The notes below the pieces were generated by a model. It did no database searches. It was not told the DNA's origin and saw only the letters and a list, made by a program, of their open reading frames with translations. Below, in pieces: positions 1-6,617 of a stretch of 26,754 bases of DNA (positions within the stretch are counted from its first letter, which is position 1; each line of letters begins with the position of its first letter). Origin of the DNA: an uncultured Collinsella sp. (GTDB lineage Bacteria; Actinomycetota; Coriobacteriia; Coriobacteriales; Coriobacteriaceae). The stretch spans positions 1 through 26,754 of the forward strand of contig CABULX010000013.1 of NCBI GenBank assembly GCA_902492545.1. Direction: 5' to 3'. The translations under genes were made by a program, and so were the position numbers.

Positions 1-709
1 TGGAGTAGCGCGAGTGGACGAGCGCCACGGCCGTCTTGACGGCGGCGTCGTTGAGATCGATGAAGAAGCGGCGCATCTGCGTGGCGACCAGCATGCCCTT
101 GTACACGATGGTGCGAGAGCTCATGGAGCACACGTAGAAGATCTTGTCGCGCAGGGCAAACTCGGCGTCGGCCTTCTTTTCGATGGTACGGCGGCACACG
201 TACAGGCGACGCTCAAAGGCATCGCCGGCGGGCGTGTCGTCCGGACGGCCCAGGAAGGCCTGCAGGATGGTAGGCATGCAGGCGCGGGCCGTCTCGCCCA
301 GGTCGTGCGGGTCGACGGGCACCTCGCGCCAAAAGAGCAGCGGCACGCCAGCCTCGGCGCAGCCTTCCTCAAACACGCGGCGGGCATCCTCTACGCCCTT
401 GTCGTCCTGCGGGAAGAACAGCATGGCCACGCCATAGTCGCCCTCCGCCGGCAGAATCTGGCCGCACTTTTGGGCCTCTTTACGGAAAAAGTGATGCGGA
501 ACCTGGAACAGGATGCCGGCGCCGTCGCCGGTGTTCTTCTCGAGTCCCGTACCGCCGCGGTGCTCCAAGTTGACCAGAATGGACAGCGCATCGTCCAGAA
601 TCTGGTGATGGCACTCACCGTTGATATCGGCAAGCGCGCCGATGCCACATGCATCGTGGTCGAATTCGGGGCGATAAAGGCCCTGCTGCTGAGCGGAATC
701 TGCCTGCAT
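1..709 (-). CDS. gltB: Glutamate synthase large subunit, N-terminal part (cut by window edge)
   Basis: The first 236 codons of a minus-strand gene that runs out of the window. The protein starts MQADSAQQQGLYRPEF and then HDACGIG. The Cys of ACGIG (residue 21) matches the nucleophile of class II (Ntn) glutamine amidotransferases, exposed after removal of a short propeptide, as in GltB. NLEHRGGTGLEKNTGDGAG (about residues 47-65) is the typical glutamate synthase amidotransferase motif. The family releases ammonia from glutamine and passes it to 2-oxoglutarate to make glutamate. A strong ribosome binding site (GGGGAGGA, 714-721) lies six bases upstream of the ATG. The FMN and Fe-S parts lie outside the window, so the electron donor (NADPH or ferredoxin) cannot be judged. 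The gene is divergent from gpmA, across a 377-base intergenic region. Confidence 0.93.
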   Translation of the reverse strand, partial: MQADSAQQQGLYRPEFDHDACGIGALADINGECHHQILDDALSILVNLEHRGGTGLEKNTGDGAGILFQVPHHFFRKEAQKCGQILPAEGDYGVAMLFFPQDDKGVEDARRVFEEGCAEAGVPLLFWREVPVDPHDLGETARACMPTILQAFLGRPDDTPAGDAFERRLYVCRRTIEKKADAEFALRDKIFYVCSMSSRTIVYKGMLVATQMRRFFIDLNDAAVKTAVALVHSRYS

Positions 710-890
710 CGCGATCCTCCCCTAGATATTTTGACAGTCAGTTGAATAGGCATACTAGGGGCATCGCCGGCCCGTTGTGTTTCCCACCCGTTTCGAAACA
801 ATCGCGTAACGCACGCCCTACGAGTGGACACCGCCGACCTCAAGGGCGACAACATAGGCCCCAAGTTCGGCCTGCAAACTCACCTCTTCA

Positions 891-909
891 AACATCTCAA
901 TCTGTAACA
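891..909 (+). repeat. 19-bp direct repeat, copy A
   Basis: AACATCTCAATCTGTAACA occurs here and, identical and in the same orientation, at 3219-3237. The similarity continues past the 19 bases (GTAAGACC against CGTAAGGCC). The two copies bracket gpmA and mntH. No function is assigned; it could be a dispersed intergenic repeat or a regulator site. Confidence 0.8.
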
Positions 910-944
910 GTAAGACCCAATTTCCATCCCTAGTTGTTACAGAT
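900..944. promoter_or_regulatory. 10-bp inverted repeat between gltB and gpmA
   Basis: ATCTGTAACA (900-909) and its exact reverse complement TGTTACAGAT (935-944) are separated by 25 bases in the gltB/gpmA divergent region. The left arm is part of the 19-bp repeat. The arms could be two operator half-sites or a stem-loop. The rest of the 710-1086 gap shows only a short GTTTCGAAAC palindrome (790-799) and a possible gpmA promoter. Confidence 0.5.
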
Positions 945-1005
945 CAAGACATTTCGGCAGCCCCCTGCACCATCCTATTCAAATATAACATTTTGTTAGA
1001 CATGG

Positions 1006-1034
1006 TTAACTTTTAAGCCAAAAACGGGTATCCT
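1006..1034 (+). promoter_or_regulatory. Candidate promoter for gpmA
   Basis: TTAACT (1006-1011) and TATCCT (1029-1034) with 17-base spacing, about 52 bases before the gpmA start codon. Both hexamers are imperfect matches to the housekeeping consensus, so this is only a candidate. Confidence 0.35.
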
Positions 1035-1086
1035 TTGCGGCGTCAAACAAACGGCACGCATGCCGTGCCACATTAAGGAGGCCCCT

Positions 1087-1860
1087 ATGGCAAACCAGAC
1101 AGACCAACAGACGATCCAACTCGTCCTTATCCGCCACGGAGAGTCGGAGTGGAACAAACTCAACCTGTTCACCGGCTGGACCGACGCAGAGCTCACCGAC
1201 ACGGGCCGCGAAGAAGCCGCCGCAGGCGGTCGAGCCCTCAAAGAAGCCGGTTTCGACTTTGACGTCTGCTACACTTCGCGCCTCAAGCGCGCGATCCACA
1301 CCCTCAACATCGTGCTCGGCCAAATGGATCGCGAGTGGCTGCCCGTCATCAAATCCTGGAAGCTCAACGAGCGCCACTACGGCGCGTTGCAGGGTCTCAA
1401 CAAGGCCGATGCCGCGGCGGAGCACGGCGACGAACAGGTGCTCATCTGGCGCCGCTCCTTCGATATCTGCCCGCCGGCACTCGAGCCGAACGACGCGCGC
1501 GATCCCCACACCCAGGAGCAATACCGTGATGTCGCACCCGACCAGCTGCCCTACACCGAGTGCCTCAAGGACACGATAGCCCGTGCCTGGCCTTATTTCG
1601 AAGACGAGATTCGCCCCCAGATGCTCGCCGGCAAGCGCGTACTCATCGCCGCACACGGCAACTCCCTGCGCTCTCTCGTCATGAAGTTCGAGCACCTCAC
1701 GCCCGAGGAGATCCTCAAGGTCAACATCCCCACCGGCGTGCCGCTCGTCTACACCTTCGATGCCGATTTCAACGTCCTCGACAAGCGCTACATCGGCGAC
1801 CCGGCGACCATCGCCGCCAAGATCGACGCCGTGGCCAACCAAGGCAAGGCGCACAAGTAA
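1087..1860 (+). CDS. gpmA: 2,3-bisphosphoglycerate-dependent phosphoglycerate mutase
   Basis: A 257-residue protein of the histidine phosphatase superfamily. It interconverts 3- and 2-phosphoglycerate in glycolysis and gluconeogenesis in the cytoplasm. IRHGESEWN carries the phospho-accepting His17. KLNERHYGALQG (about 92-103) and AAHGNSLR with the second catalytic His190 are as expected for the dPGM type. The length is close to the usual 230-250 residues. An in-frame ATG exists at 1060, but the one at 1087 has the AAGGAGG site (1075-1081) at proper spacing and gives the standard N-terminus. It is followed on the same strand by the NRAMP transporter gene after a GC-rich hairpin. There is no obvious T-rich terminator, so the two may be co-transcribed. 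Confidence 0.96.
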   Translation: MANQTDQQTIQLVLIRHGESEWNKLNLFTGWTDAELTDTGREEAAAGGRALKEAGFDFDVCYTSRLKRAIHTLNIVLGQMDREWLPVIKSWKLNERHYGALQGLNKADAAAEHGDEQVLIWRRSFDICPPALEPNDARDPHTQEQYRDVAPDQLPYTECLKDTIARAWPYFEDEIRPQMLAGKRVLIAAHGNSLRSLVMKFEHLTPEEILKVNIPTGVPLVYTFDADFNVLDKRYIGDPATIAAKIDAVANQGKAHK

Positions 1861-1878
1861 CCCCAACCCAAACCGAGC

Positions 1879-1913
1879 GCGCGGCGCCGCATGACCCAAG
1901 CGCGGCGCCGCGC
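1879..1913 (+). other. GC-only 12-bp hairpin between gpmA and mntH
   Basis: GCGCGGCGCCGC (1879-1890) pairs perfectly with GCGGCGCCGCGC (1902-1913) across an 11-base loop. No T-run follows, so it is not a standard terminator. An upstream in-frame ATG of the next gene (1891) sits in the loop, which argues for the downstream start at 1936. It could protect the gpmA mRNA end or tune mntH translation. Confidence 0.6.
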
Positions 1914-1935
1914 TGCCCCTATGCAGGAACCGACC

Positions 1936-3192
1936 ATGCTCAACCATCTCAAACAACACTTTGGCTGCCGACGCACCGGTGGTCACGGAGGCCTAGACAT
2001 TGCGCGGCACATCGGCCCCGGGCTGCTCGTGACCGTCGGCTTTATCGACCCGGGCAACTGGGCCTCCAATATGGCCGCGGGCTCGCAGTTTGGCTACGCG
2101 CTGCTGTGGATCGTCACACTGTCCACGATTATGCTCATTGTGCTGCAGCACAATGCGGCGCACCTGGGTATCGCCACGGGCGCCTGTCTTGCCGAGGCCA
2201 CGACCCGCTTTCTCCCCCGCATCGTGGGACGCGCGGTGCTCGGCAGCGCCTATCTCGCGACCATCGCCACCGCCATGGCCGAAGTCCTGGGTGGCGCGAT
2301 TGCCCTTCAAATGCTCTTTGGGCTGCCCGTGCGCGCGGGCTGCGTCATCGTGGCGGCAGTATCGATGGCGATGCTCATGACGAACTCCTACAAGCGTGCC
2401 GAACGCTGGATCATCGCCTTCGTAGGCGTGGTAGGACTCTCGTTTTTGGCCGAGCTTGCACTAGTCAAGGTCGACTGGCCGCAAGCCGCCGCAAGCTGGA
2501 TCACGCCCAGTATGCCCACTGGCTCTGCCGCGATTATCGTGAGTGTCCTGGGTGCGGTCGTTATGCCCCACAACCTCTTTCTACACTCCGAGGTCATCCA
2601 ATCCATGCACTTCGAAGGCCAAGGCGAGCAGGTTATCGAAGAGCGTCTGCGCTATGAGCTCTTCGACACGCTCTTTTCGATGGGCGTGGGCTGGGCAATC
2701 AACTCGGCCATGGTCATCCTGGCCGCAACGACCTTCTTTGCGCACGGCATTGTCGTAGACGACCTCGCCGTCGCAGCGGACACGCTCTCCCCCATTCTGG
2801 GCCCAGCAAGCTCGACCATCTTTGCGGTGGCGCTGCTGTTTGCGGGCCTCTCGAGTAGTGTGACGGCAGGCATGGCGGCAGGCACCATCACCGCAGGCAT
2901 GTTCGACGAGGAATACGACGTCCACGACCGACATTCCTCGATCGGGGTGGTGGCCTGTTTCGCCGGCGCAGTGGCGGCGTGCCTGGTCGTCCCAAATCCT
3001 TTTGAGGGTCTCATTTGGAGTCAGGCGCTGCTGTCGCTTCAGTTGCCGATTACGGTCTTTGTGCTCATACGACTCACCAGTTCGCCCCGCGTCATGGGCA
3101 AATACGCCAACTCGCACCCGCTCAACGCGTTGCTCGTAGGGATCGGCGTCGTCGTGACGATTCTCGACATCGTGCTGCTAGCGGGGATGTAA
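1936..3192 (+). CDS. mntH: NRAMP-family divalent metal (Mn2+/Fe2+) transporter
   Basis: A 418-residue multi-pass membrane protein with about eleven hydrophobic segments. The two NRAMP metal-site signatures are present: DPGNWAS in the first membrane helix (residues 38-44) and VVMPHNLFLHS in the sixth (about 208-218), including the conserved Met210 that favours transition metals. Family members import Mn2+ or Fe2+ with protons across the cytoplasmic membrane. In-frame ATGs at 1891 and 1921 exist, but AGGAA (1925-1929) lies six bases before the ATG at 1936. It follows gpmA on the same strand; dPGM needs no metal, so a functional link is not evident. No Fur or MntR box was recognised. The symbol rests on family resemblance; some such proteins in anaerobes remain uncharacterised. 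Confidence 0.88.
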   Translation: MLNHLKQHFGCRRTGGHGGLDIARHIGPGLLVTVGFIDPGNWASNMAAGSQFGYALLWIVTLSTIMLIVLQHNAAHLGIATGACLAEATTRFLPRIVGRAVLGSAYLATIATAMAEVLGGAIALQMLFGLPVRAGCVIVAAVSMAMLMTNSYKRAERWIIAFVGVVGLSFLAELALVKVDWPQAAASWITPSMPTGSAAIIVSVLGAVVMPHNLFLHSEVIQSMHFEGQGEQVIEERLRYELFDTLFSMGVGWAINSAMVILAATTFFAHGIVVDDLAVAADTLSPILGPASSTIFAVALLFAGLSSSVTAGMAAGTITAGMFDEEYDVHDRHSSIGVVACFAGAVAACLVVPNPFEGLIWSQALLSLQLPITVFVLIRLTSSPRVMGKYANSHPLNALLVGIGVVVTILDIVLLAGM

Positions 3193-3218
3193 TTGGAATG
3201 GCGTGACTGTCCAGATAT

Positions 3219-3237
3219 AACATCTCAATCTGTAACA
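3219..3237 (+). repeat. 19-bp direct repeat, copy B
   Basis: Identical to 891-909 and in the same orientation, starting 27 bases after the mntH stop codon. Together with copy A it brackets the only two-gene plus-strand block of the window. Confidence 0.8.
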
Positions 3238-3262
3238 CGTAAGGCCGTTTTAAACCGTCAGA

Positions 3263-3305
3263 TAAATCAAAAGGGTCCCAGCCGGAATATCCAGCCGGGA
3301 CCCTT
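3263..3305 (-). terminator. Terminator of the rubredoxin gene
   Basis: AAGGGTCCC (3271-3279) pairs with GGGACCCTT (3297-3305), with an imperfect inner stem. Read on the minus strand the hairpin is followed by TTTTGATTT. It lies about 40 bases after the rubredoxin stop and may also stop plus-strand transcription from mntH. Confidence 0.75.
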
Positions 3306-3345
3306 GGACAGAGCTCTGCATGGCTAATCGCCGTGTGCCTGCGAG

Positions 3346-3489
3346 CTACTCCTCGACGAGCTCAAACTGATCGGGACCGACGCCGCACACCGGGCACACA
3401 TAATCCTCGGGCAGCTCGGGCGTATCGACCTCAACCTCGTAACCGCAAACGACGCACACGAACTTATACGTCTTCTTCTCCTCAGCCAT
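3346..3489 (-). CDS. Compact rubredoxin (47 residues)
   Basis: A 47-residue protein beginning MAEEKKTYKFVCVVCGY. The iron site is two CxxCG knuckles: Cys12/Cys15 (CVVCGY) and Cys32/Cys35 (CPVCGVGPDQFE). Rubredoxins carry single electrons in the cytoplasm. Only 16 residues separate the knuckles, against about 25-30 in classical rubredoxins; the central loop (DPxxGDPxxGIxPGT type) is missing, as in the rubredoxin domains of rubrerythrins. The end PEDYVCPVCGVG still looks like a classical rubredoxin. The start is supported by AGAGGAG just upstream. It lies 89 bases downstream of the flavin reductase gene on the same strand, its likely redox partner, but has its own promoter. Confidence 0.9.
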   Translation of the reverse strand: MAEEKKTYKFVCVVCGYEVEVDTPELPEDYVCPVCGVGPDQFELVEE

Positions 3490-3533
3490 GATGTTCTCCT
3501 CTCGAACGTGACTGGTGATGTACTTCGCTTATT

Positions 3534-3561
3534 AGTATATGTTCTCAATAATATAATGCAA
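3534..3561 (-). promoter_or_regulatory. Promoter of the rubredoxin gene
   Basis: On the minus strand TTGCAT (3561-3556), 16 bases, then TATACT (3539-3534). The surrounding 60 bases are very AT-rich compared with neighbouring genes. The distance to the rubredoxin ATG is 44 bases. Confidence 0.6.
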
Positions 3562-3578
3562 GTGTTTTTAAAACATTT

Positions 3579-4082
3579 CTAGCCTTGATACGAGGACGCC
3601 TTCGGAGGCGTCTTGCCCTTCAGGACCTTGTGGTAGTAGTCGTAGGTGAGCGGCGTCTCGTCGCTCAGGCGCTCGGCATCCTCGACCTCGCCGATAAAGA
3701 GCAGGTGCGTGCCCACATCCACAGTGTCGATCAAACGGCAGCTAAACAGGGCCGCCGCGTGCTCGGGCACATAGGGCATGCCCAGAGCCGTCTCGCGGGT
3801 CTCGTATTTGGCAAACTTGTCATAATCGCTGCTGGTGCGGAACCCAAAGTTACCGATGTAGAGCATATCGGCGGTCTGATCGATCACGGTCAGCGCGAAC
3901 GCTTTGGCCGATGCGATGACGCCCGAGGTGACATTGTCCTTGTTCACGGCAACCGAGATGCGCGGCGGGGCGGATGTCACCTGCACCGCTGTGTTGATAA
4001 CGCAGCCGGCACGCAGCCCGTCGGCCGCGGCACTCACCACATACAGGCCGCTCGGCATCGTAAAGAACGCAGTTTTGTCCAT
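3579..4082 (-). CDS. Flavin reductase-like (FMN-binding split-barrel) protein
   Basis: A 167-residue protein, MDKTAFFTMPSGLYVVSA at the N-terminus, with the pattern of flavin reductase-like domains: GCVINTAVQVTSAPPRISVAV (about 28-48), FALTVIDQTADML, and a C-terminus TYDYYHKVLKGKTPPKASSY. In high-molecular-weight rubredoxins of anaerobes (Hrb of Moorella) the same domain is followed by a fused rubredoxin. Here the protein stops at that point and a separate rubredoxin gene follows. The family binds FMN and passes electrons to partners such as flavodiiron proteins for O2 or NO detoxification; that role here is inferred. The reading frame extends upstream, but GGGGAG before the ATG at 4082 and the domain start fix the N-terminus. 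Confidence 0.87.
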   Translation of the reverse strand: MDKTAFFTMPSGLYVVSAAADGLRAGCVINTAVQVTSAPPRISVAVNKDNVTSGVIASAKAFALTVIDQTADMLYIGNFGFRTSSDYDKFAKYETRETALGMPYVPEHAAALFSCRLIDTVDVGTHLLFIGEVEDAERLSDETPLTYDYYHKVLKGKTPPKASSYQG

Positions 4083-4132
4083 AACGATCACTCCCCTAAC
4101 CCAGGATTGAACCTCATGGATGTATGTACCCA

Positions 4133-4167
4133 CAAAAAAGGCGGCACCCATAACGGACGCCGCCTTT
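4133..4167 (-). terminator. Terminator downstream of smpB
   Basis: AAAGGCGGC (4137-4145) pairs with GCCGCCTTT (4159-4167). On the minus strand the hairpin is followed by a run of six T. It ends the smpB transcript and lies just before the flavin reductase gene. Its loop (GTCCGTTATGGGTG on the minus strand) resembles those of the prfB and rpmE terminators. Confidence 0.85.
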
Positions 4168-4210
4168 GAGACATATGTGTCAAAACAGCAAGCAAGGTGA
4201 GGCGCCCGCA

Positions 4211-4275
4211 GTTGCGGTGAAATAGGGACTGAATAGCCCCTCAAACAGGCAAAACAGTCCGTATTCCACCGCAAC
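4211..4275. repeat. 21-bp imperfect inverted repeat after smpB
   Basis: Positions 4211-4231 and 4255-4275 are inverted copies with 19 of 21 positions matching, around a 23-base loop. One of the two differences is a G-U pair in minus-strand RNA. It begins 14 bases after the smpB stop codon and precedes the true terminator. It looks like a dispersed palindromic element. Confidence 0.65.
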
Positions 4276-4288
4276 TTATATAGAGTGC

Positions 4289-4759
4289 CTAGCGGTTGCG
4301 TTCCTTAAGGGCGCGGTCGATCTCGCGTTGGACATCACGCTTGGCCATGTCCTCGCGCTTGTCGTAGAGCTTCTTGCCGCGACCCAGACCCAGCAGCAGC
4401 TTTACGCGGCCGTCCGTATTAAAGTAGAGCTCCAACGGAACCAGCGCATAACCACGGTTGCGAAGTTTACCGTCAAGAAAGTCGATCTCCTTGCGGTGCA
4501 GCAGCAGACGACGCCGACGGTCGGGATCGCGATTCCACACGCCACCATGGCTATAAGGGTGGATATGCAGGCCGACGAGCCAGCACTCCCCGCCGCGGAT
4601 CAGCGCGAAGGTATCGGTGATCTGGCAGGCGCGCTCGCGAATCGACTTGACCTCGGTGCCGCTCAGTTCAATGCCGCACTCAAAGGTCTCATCGATAAAG
4701 TACTCGTGATGTGCCGAGCGATTCTTGGAAATGAGCTTGCGCTCGCGCTTACTGGGCAT
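4289..4759 (-). CDS. smpB: SsrA-binding protein
   Basis: A 156-residue protein, MPSKRERKLISKNRSAHHEY at the N-terminus. SmpB binds tmRNA (SsrA) and, with it, rescues ribosomes stalled on broken mRNA. Family marks are ELSGTEVKSIRERACQ (about 31-46), GLHIHPYS, RRRRLLLHRKEI, and the basic tail GKKLYDKREDMAKRDVQREI, which in the family enters the empty mRNA channel. Its start overlaps the last 11 bases of the upstream TPR gene. AAGGAGG lies inside that gene, so the two are probably translationally coupled. No tmRNA gene was seen near it. Confidence 0.96.
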   Translation of the reverse strand: MPSKRERKLISKNRSAHHEYFIDETFECGIELSGTEVKSIRERACQITDTFALIRGGECWLVGLHIHPYSHGGVWNRDPDRRRRLLLHRKEIDFLDGKLRNRGYALVPLELYFNTDGRVKLLLGLGRGKKLYDKREDMAKRDVQREIDRALKERNR

Positions 4760-5666
4760 CGCCGGCCTCCTTGGCGCCATCGGCGTTTGAGCCCGCAGCC
4801 TCGCGCTTTGCCTTGCGCTCGGCATTGAGCTCAGCATCGCTCTCGCGCACCAGTTTGATAATCGCCGCGCAGGCTTCCTCGCCCACCAAGTCGCGAGCAC
4901 GCACCGTCAGGCGCGTCGCCTCCTGCTTGTCGCCGTCGCTTGCGGCATCGGTCGCGCACATAATCAGGCAGATGGCAATCTCGGCCGAAGGTGAGGTCGG
5001 AACGCCTTGCAACGCCAGCTCGCCCATCACATGCTCGTCGCTCTCCTCGGCGGCATCCGGATAGGTAGTATGGATCTTGTTGAGCAGGCGCGTCGTATGC
5101 GCATCGTTGGGCGCCAGGCGCAGCGCCAGACGCGCGCAGCCCACGGCAGCCGAAATGTTCTCGGTCTCGGGCTCCAAGAAATACTGACCCAGATTGGCGT
5201 AAGCGCGGGCGGCGCACTTGCCATCGCTCGCGCGCTCTAGCACCGAAAACGAAAGCGAAGCCCACTCCTGCTTGTCCTCGAGAGCGCGGAACAGCTCGGC
5301 CAAATCCAAGCGATAGTTGCAGTTCATGGGGTCCCAACGCACGGCCTGCATCAGGGCATTGCGAGCGCTCACATAATCCTGCTGGCGAATGTAGGCAAAC
5401 GCCATGTCAGAGTACAGGCGGTCAAAAGGCACCTCGACCTGCACGAGCTCGCGCGGATCCTTCTCCACGCGGCGATAGGCCAAGCGCTCAAACTTGCTAT
5501 CGAAGCTAAAGTACTGGCGCTTCTCCTCCGTCTTGCACTCAGCGTCGATATACTCCTCGGCGAGCTCCACCAAGCGCTCCAGCAGCGGCGTCGCCGTAGC
5601 CAGGTCGCCCTGCGCCAGATAGTTCTCGGCATACGTGATGTCTTGCAAGCTGATGGGCAGATCCAT
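4749..5666 (-). CDS. TPR-repeat protein of unknown role
   Basis: A 305-residue, probably soluble protein with no signal peptide. It is helical and looks like tetratricopeptide repeats: ENYLAQGDLATATPLLERLVELAEEY (about 14-39), SDMAFAYIRQQDYVSARNALMQAVRWDP (about 86-113), then LDLAELFRALEDKQEWASLSF and AAVGCARLALRLAPND. The last 30 residues are charged and alanine-rich. TPRs usually bind protein partners; the partner is unknown. The ATG at 5666 has GAGGAG five bases upstream, better than the upstream in-frame ATG at 5717. It overlaps smpB by 11 bases, so the products are made together, which hints at, but does not prove, a translation-quality link. Confidence 0.8.
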   Translation of the reverse strand: MDLPISLQDITYAENYLAQGDLATATPLLERLVELAEEYIDAECKTEEKRQYFSFDSKFERLAYRRVEKDPRELVQVEVPFDRLYSDMAFAYIRQQDYVSARNALMQAVRWDPMNCNYRLDLAELFRALEDKQEWASLSFSVLERASDGKCAARAYANLGQYFLEPETENISAAVGCARLALRLAPNDAHTTRLLNKIHTTYPDAAEESDEHVMGELALQGVPTSPSAEIAICLIMCATDAASDGDKQEATRLTVRARDLVGEEACAAIIKLVRESDAELNAERKAKREAAGSNADGAKEAGDAQ

Positions 5667-5701
5667 GGCTACTCCTCGATCCGAGCGAAACACGGCAGGC
5701 G

Positions 5702-5713
5702 CCGTATATACGG
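5702..5713. promoter_or_regulatory. 12-bp perfect palindrome upstream of the TPR-smpB operon
   Basis: CCGTATATACGG lies 36 bases upstream of the TPR protein start, just beyond the tRNA terminator. It could be an operator or overlap a promoter (TATATA), but no good -35 box is visible. Confidence 0.35.
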
Positions 5714-5720
5714 TCAATAC

Positions 5721-5750
5721 ACAAAACCCGGGTCTCTTGCGAGGCCCGGG
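5721..5750 (-). terminator. Terminator of the tRNA operon
   Basis: CCCGGG (5727-5732) plus CTC pairs with GAG plus CCCGGG (5745-5750) around the loop TTGC. The minus-strand hairpin is followed by TTTTGTGT. It sits directly after tRNA-Glu. Confidence 0.85.
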
Positions 5751-5760
5751 CGTTCAATTT

Positions 5761-5837
5761 TGGTAGCCCGTACCAGATTCGAACTGGTGATCTCCGCCTT
5801 GAGAGGGCGGCGTCCTAAACCGCTAGACGAACGGGCC
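5761..5837 (-). tRNA. tRNA-Glu (anticodon CTC)
   Basis: The minus strand folds into a full cloverleaf: acceptor GGCCCGT/ACGGGCT, anticodon stem CCGCC/GGCGG around the loop CTCTCAA (anticodon CTC, reads GAG), and T-loop TTCGAAT. The 3' CCA is encoded. It is 77 bases long with CCA and is the second of two tRNAs in one transcript. Confidence 0.95.
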
Positions 5838-5854
5838 ATATGTAGCAAATGCAA

Positions 5855-5928
5855 TGGCTGGGATGGAGGGAGTCGAACCCCCATTGACGGAACCAGAATC
5901 CGCTGTCCTGCCATTAGACGACATCCCA
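5855..5928 (-). tRNA. tRNA-Gln (anticodon CTG)
   Basis: A minus-strand cloverleaf: acceptor TGGGATG/CATCCCA, anticodon stem GCGGA/TCCGT (one G-U pair) around the loop TTCTGGT (anticodon CTG, reads CAG), and T-loop TTCGACT. The 3' CCA is encoded. It is the first tRNA of the pair, 17 bases from tRNA-Glu. Confidence 0.95.
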
Positions 5929-5972
5929 ATGACTGCATCGCTGCGCTCGGCTGTGCCTTTGCGCAAGAAAGA

Positions 5973-6001
5973 AATATACGGGAAGTCTCGCCGTGACGCA
6001 A
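5973..6001 (-). promoter_or_regulatory. Promoter of the tRNA-Gln/tRNA-Glu operon
   Basis: Minus strand TTGCGT (6001-5996), 17 bases, TATATT (5978-5973), about 45 bases before the 5' end of tRNA-Gln. The remaining 200 bases up to the next gene show only an imperfect repeat (6004-6014 and 6031-6040, CAATTTTGAC-like). Confidence 0.65.
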
Positions 6002-6204
6002 GCCCCAATTTTGACTTTTTTGAAATTCAGTCAAATTGGCCTAATTTAGTCCAACCCGTGAAGGACCTGTGAAGCCGACCGCTGTACACGAAGGGCAAAA
6101 CGCCGCGAGCGGTAGCCGTCAACCGTTGGCAGATTCTACCGTGAAAACGATAGCACCAGGCAACACAATCGAAGTATCAATGATCACGTAGATATCGAGG
6201 CGCC

Positions 6205-6615
6205 ATGGACGAAGAGCTTGATTACCTATGGGAGACCCTGGGCCTTGAGATCACTGCCGACCTTTGGCCCGAACGGGACAAAATCCATCCCACACTGCGC
6301 CCCGCCATTACTGTGGTGCAGGCAAAATACCGCCGTGCATCCTTTTTGATCATGCGGATGTCATGGCACGCGGGACTCCCCGACCTTAAGCGAATCCAGG
6401 CAAGCCTCGTCGAGTTGTCCGGCATGCCGACCGTCATATCCGAGGCGCACCTGGAGCAGCGCCAGCGCGAGCGACTGCAACAGCAGCGGATTCCCTTTAT
6501 CTGCCCCGGCGTTCAGGCATATCTGCCCTTTATGGACGAGGAGTACTGGAGCGGCAAGCCCAACAAACACGTAAAGGTCTACGATCCGCACGAATGGGCA
6601 CAGCTTGAGGATTAG
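6205..6615 (+). CDS. Hypothetical protein, 136 residues
   Basis: Starts MDEELDYLWETLGLEITADL and ends AQLED. GAGG stands four bases before the ATG. No signal peptide or membrane segment. The stretch RERLQQQRIPFICPGVQAYL (about 88-107), followed by PFMDEE, resembles a segment of MarR-like winged-helix regulators in which a conserved IPFIVPG.Q.YLP-type sequence precedes the helix-turn-helix. Here the protein ends soon after, without a recognisable helix-turn-helix, so it may be a shortened relative. That resemblance is from memory and weak. It is the only plus-strand gene downstream of mntH and faces the ArsC-like gene across a hairpin array. A pseudogene remnant is possible. Confidence 0.6.
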   Translation: MDEELDYLWETLGLEITADLWPERDKIHPTLRPAITVVQAKYRRASFLIMRMSWHAGLPDLKRIQASLVELSGMPTVISEAHLEQRQRERLQQQRIPFICPGVQAYLPFMDEEYWSGKPNKHVKVYDPHEWAQLED

Positions 6616-6617
6616 CG

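Noticed and set aside
14..745. Long plus-strand open frame over the gltB region
   Set aside because: Antisense shadow of gltB; the minus-strand frame shows clear amidotransferase motifs and a ribosome binding site.
1006..1986. 326-codon minus-strand open frame over gpmA
   Set aside because: Shadow of gpmA; no motifs, no binding site, and the plus-strand frame encodes a clear phosphoglycerate mutase.
3550..4288. tmRNA gene next to smpB
   Set aside because: No tRNA-like ends, no tag reading frame; the space is filled by the flavin reductase gene, a terminator and an inverted repeat.
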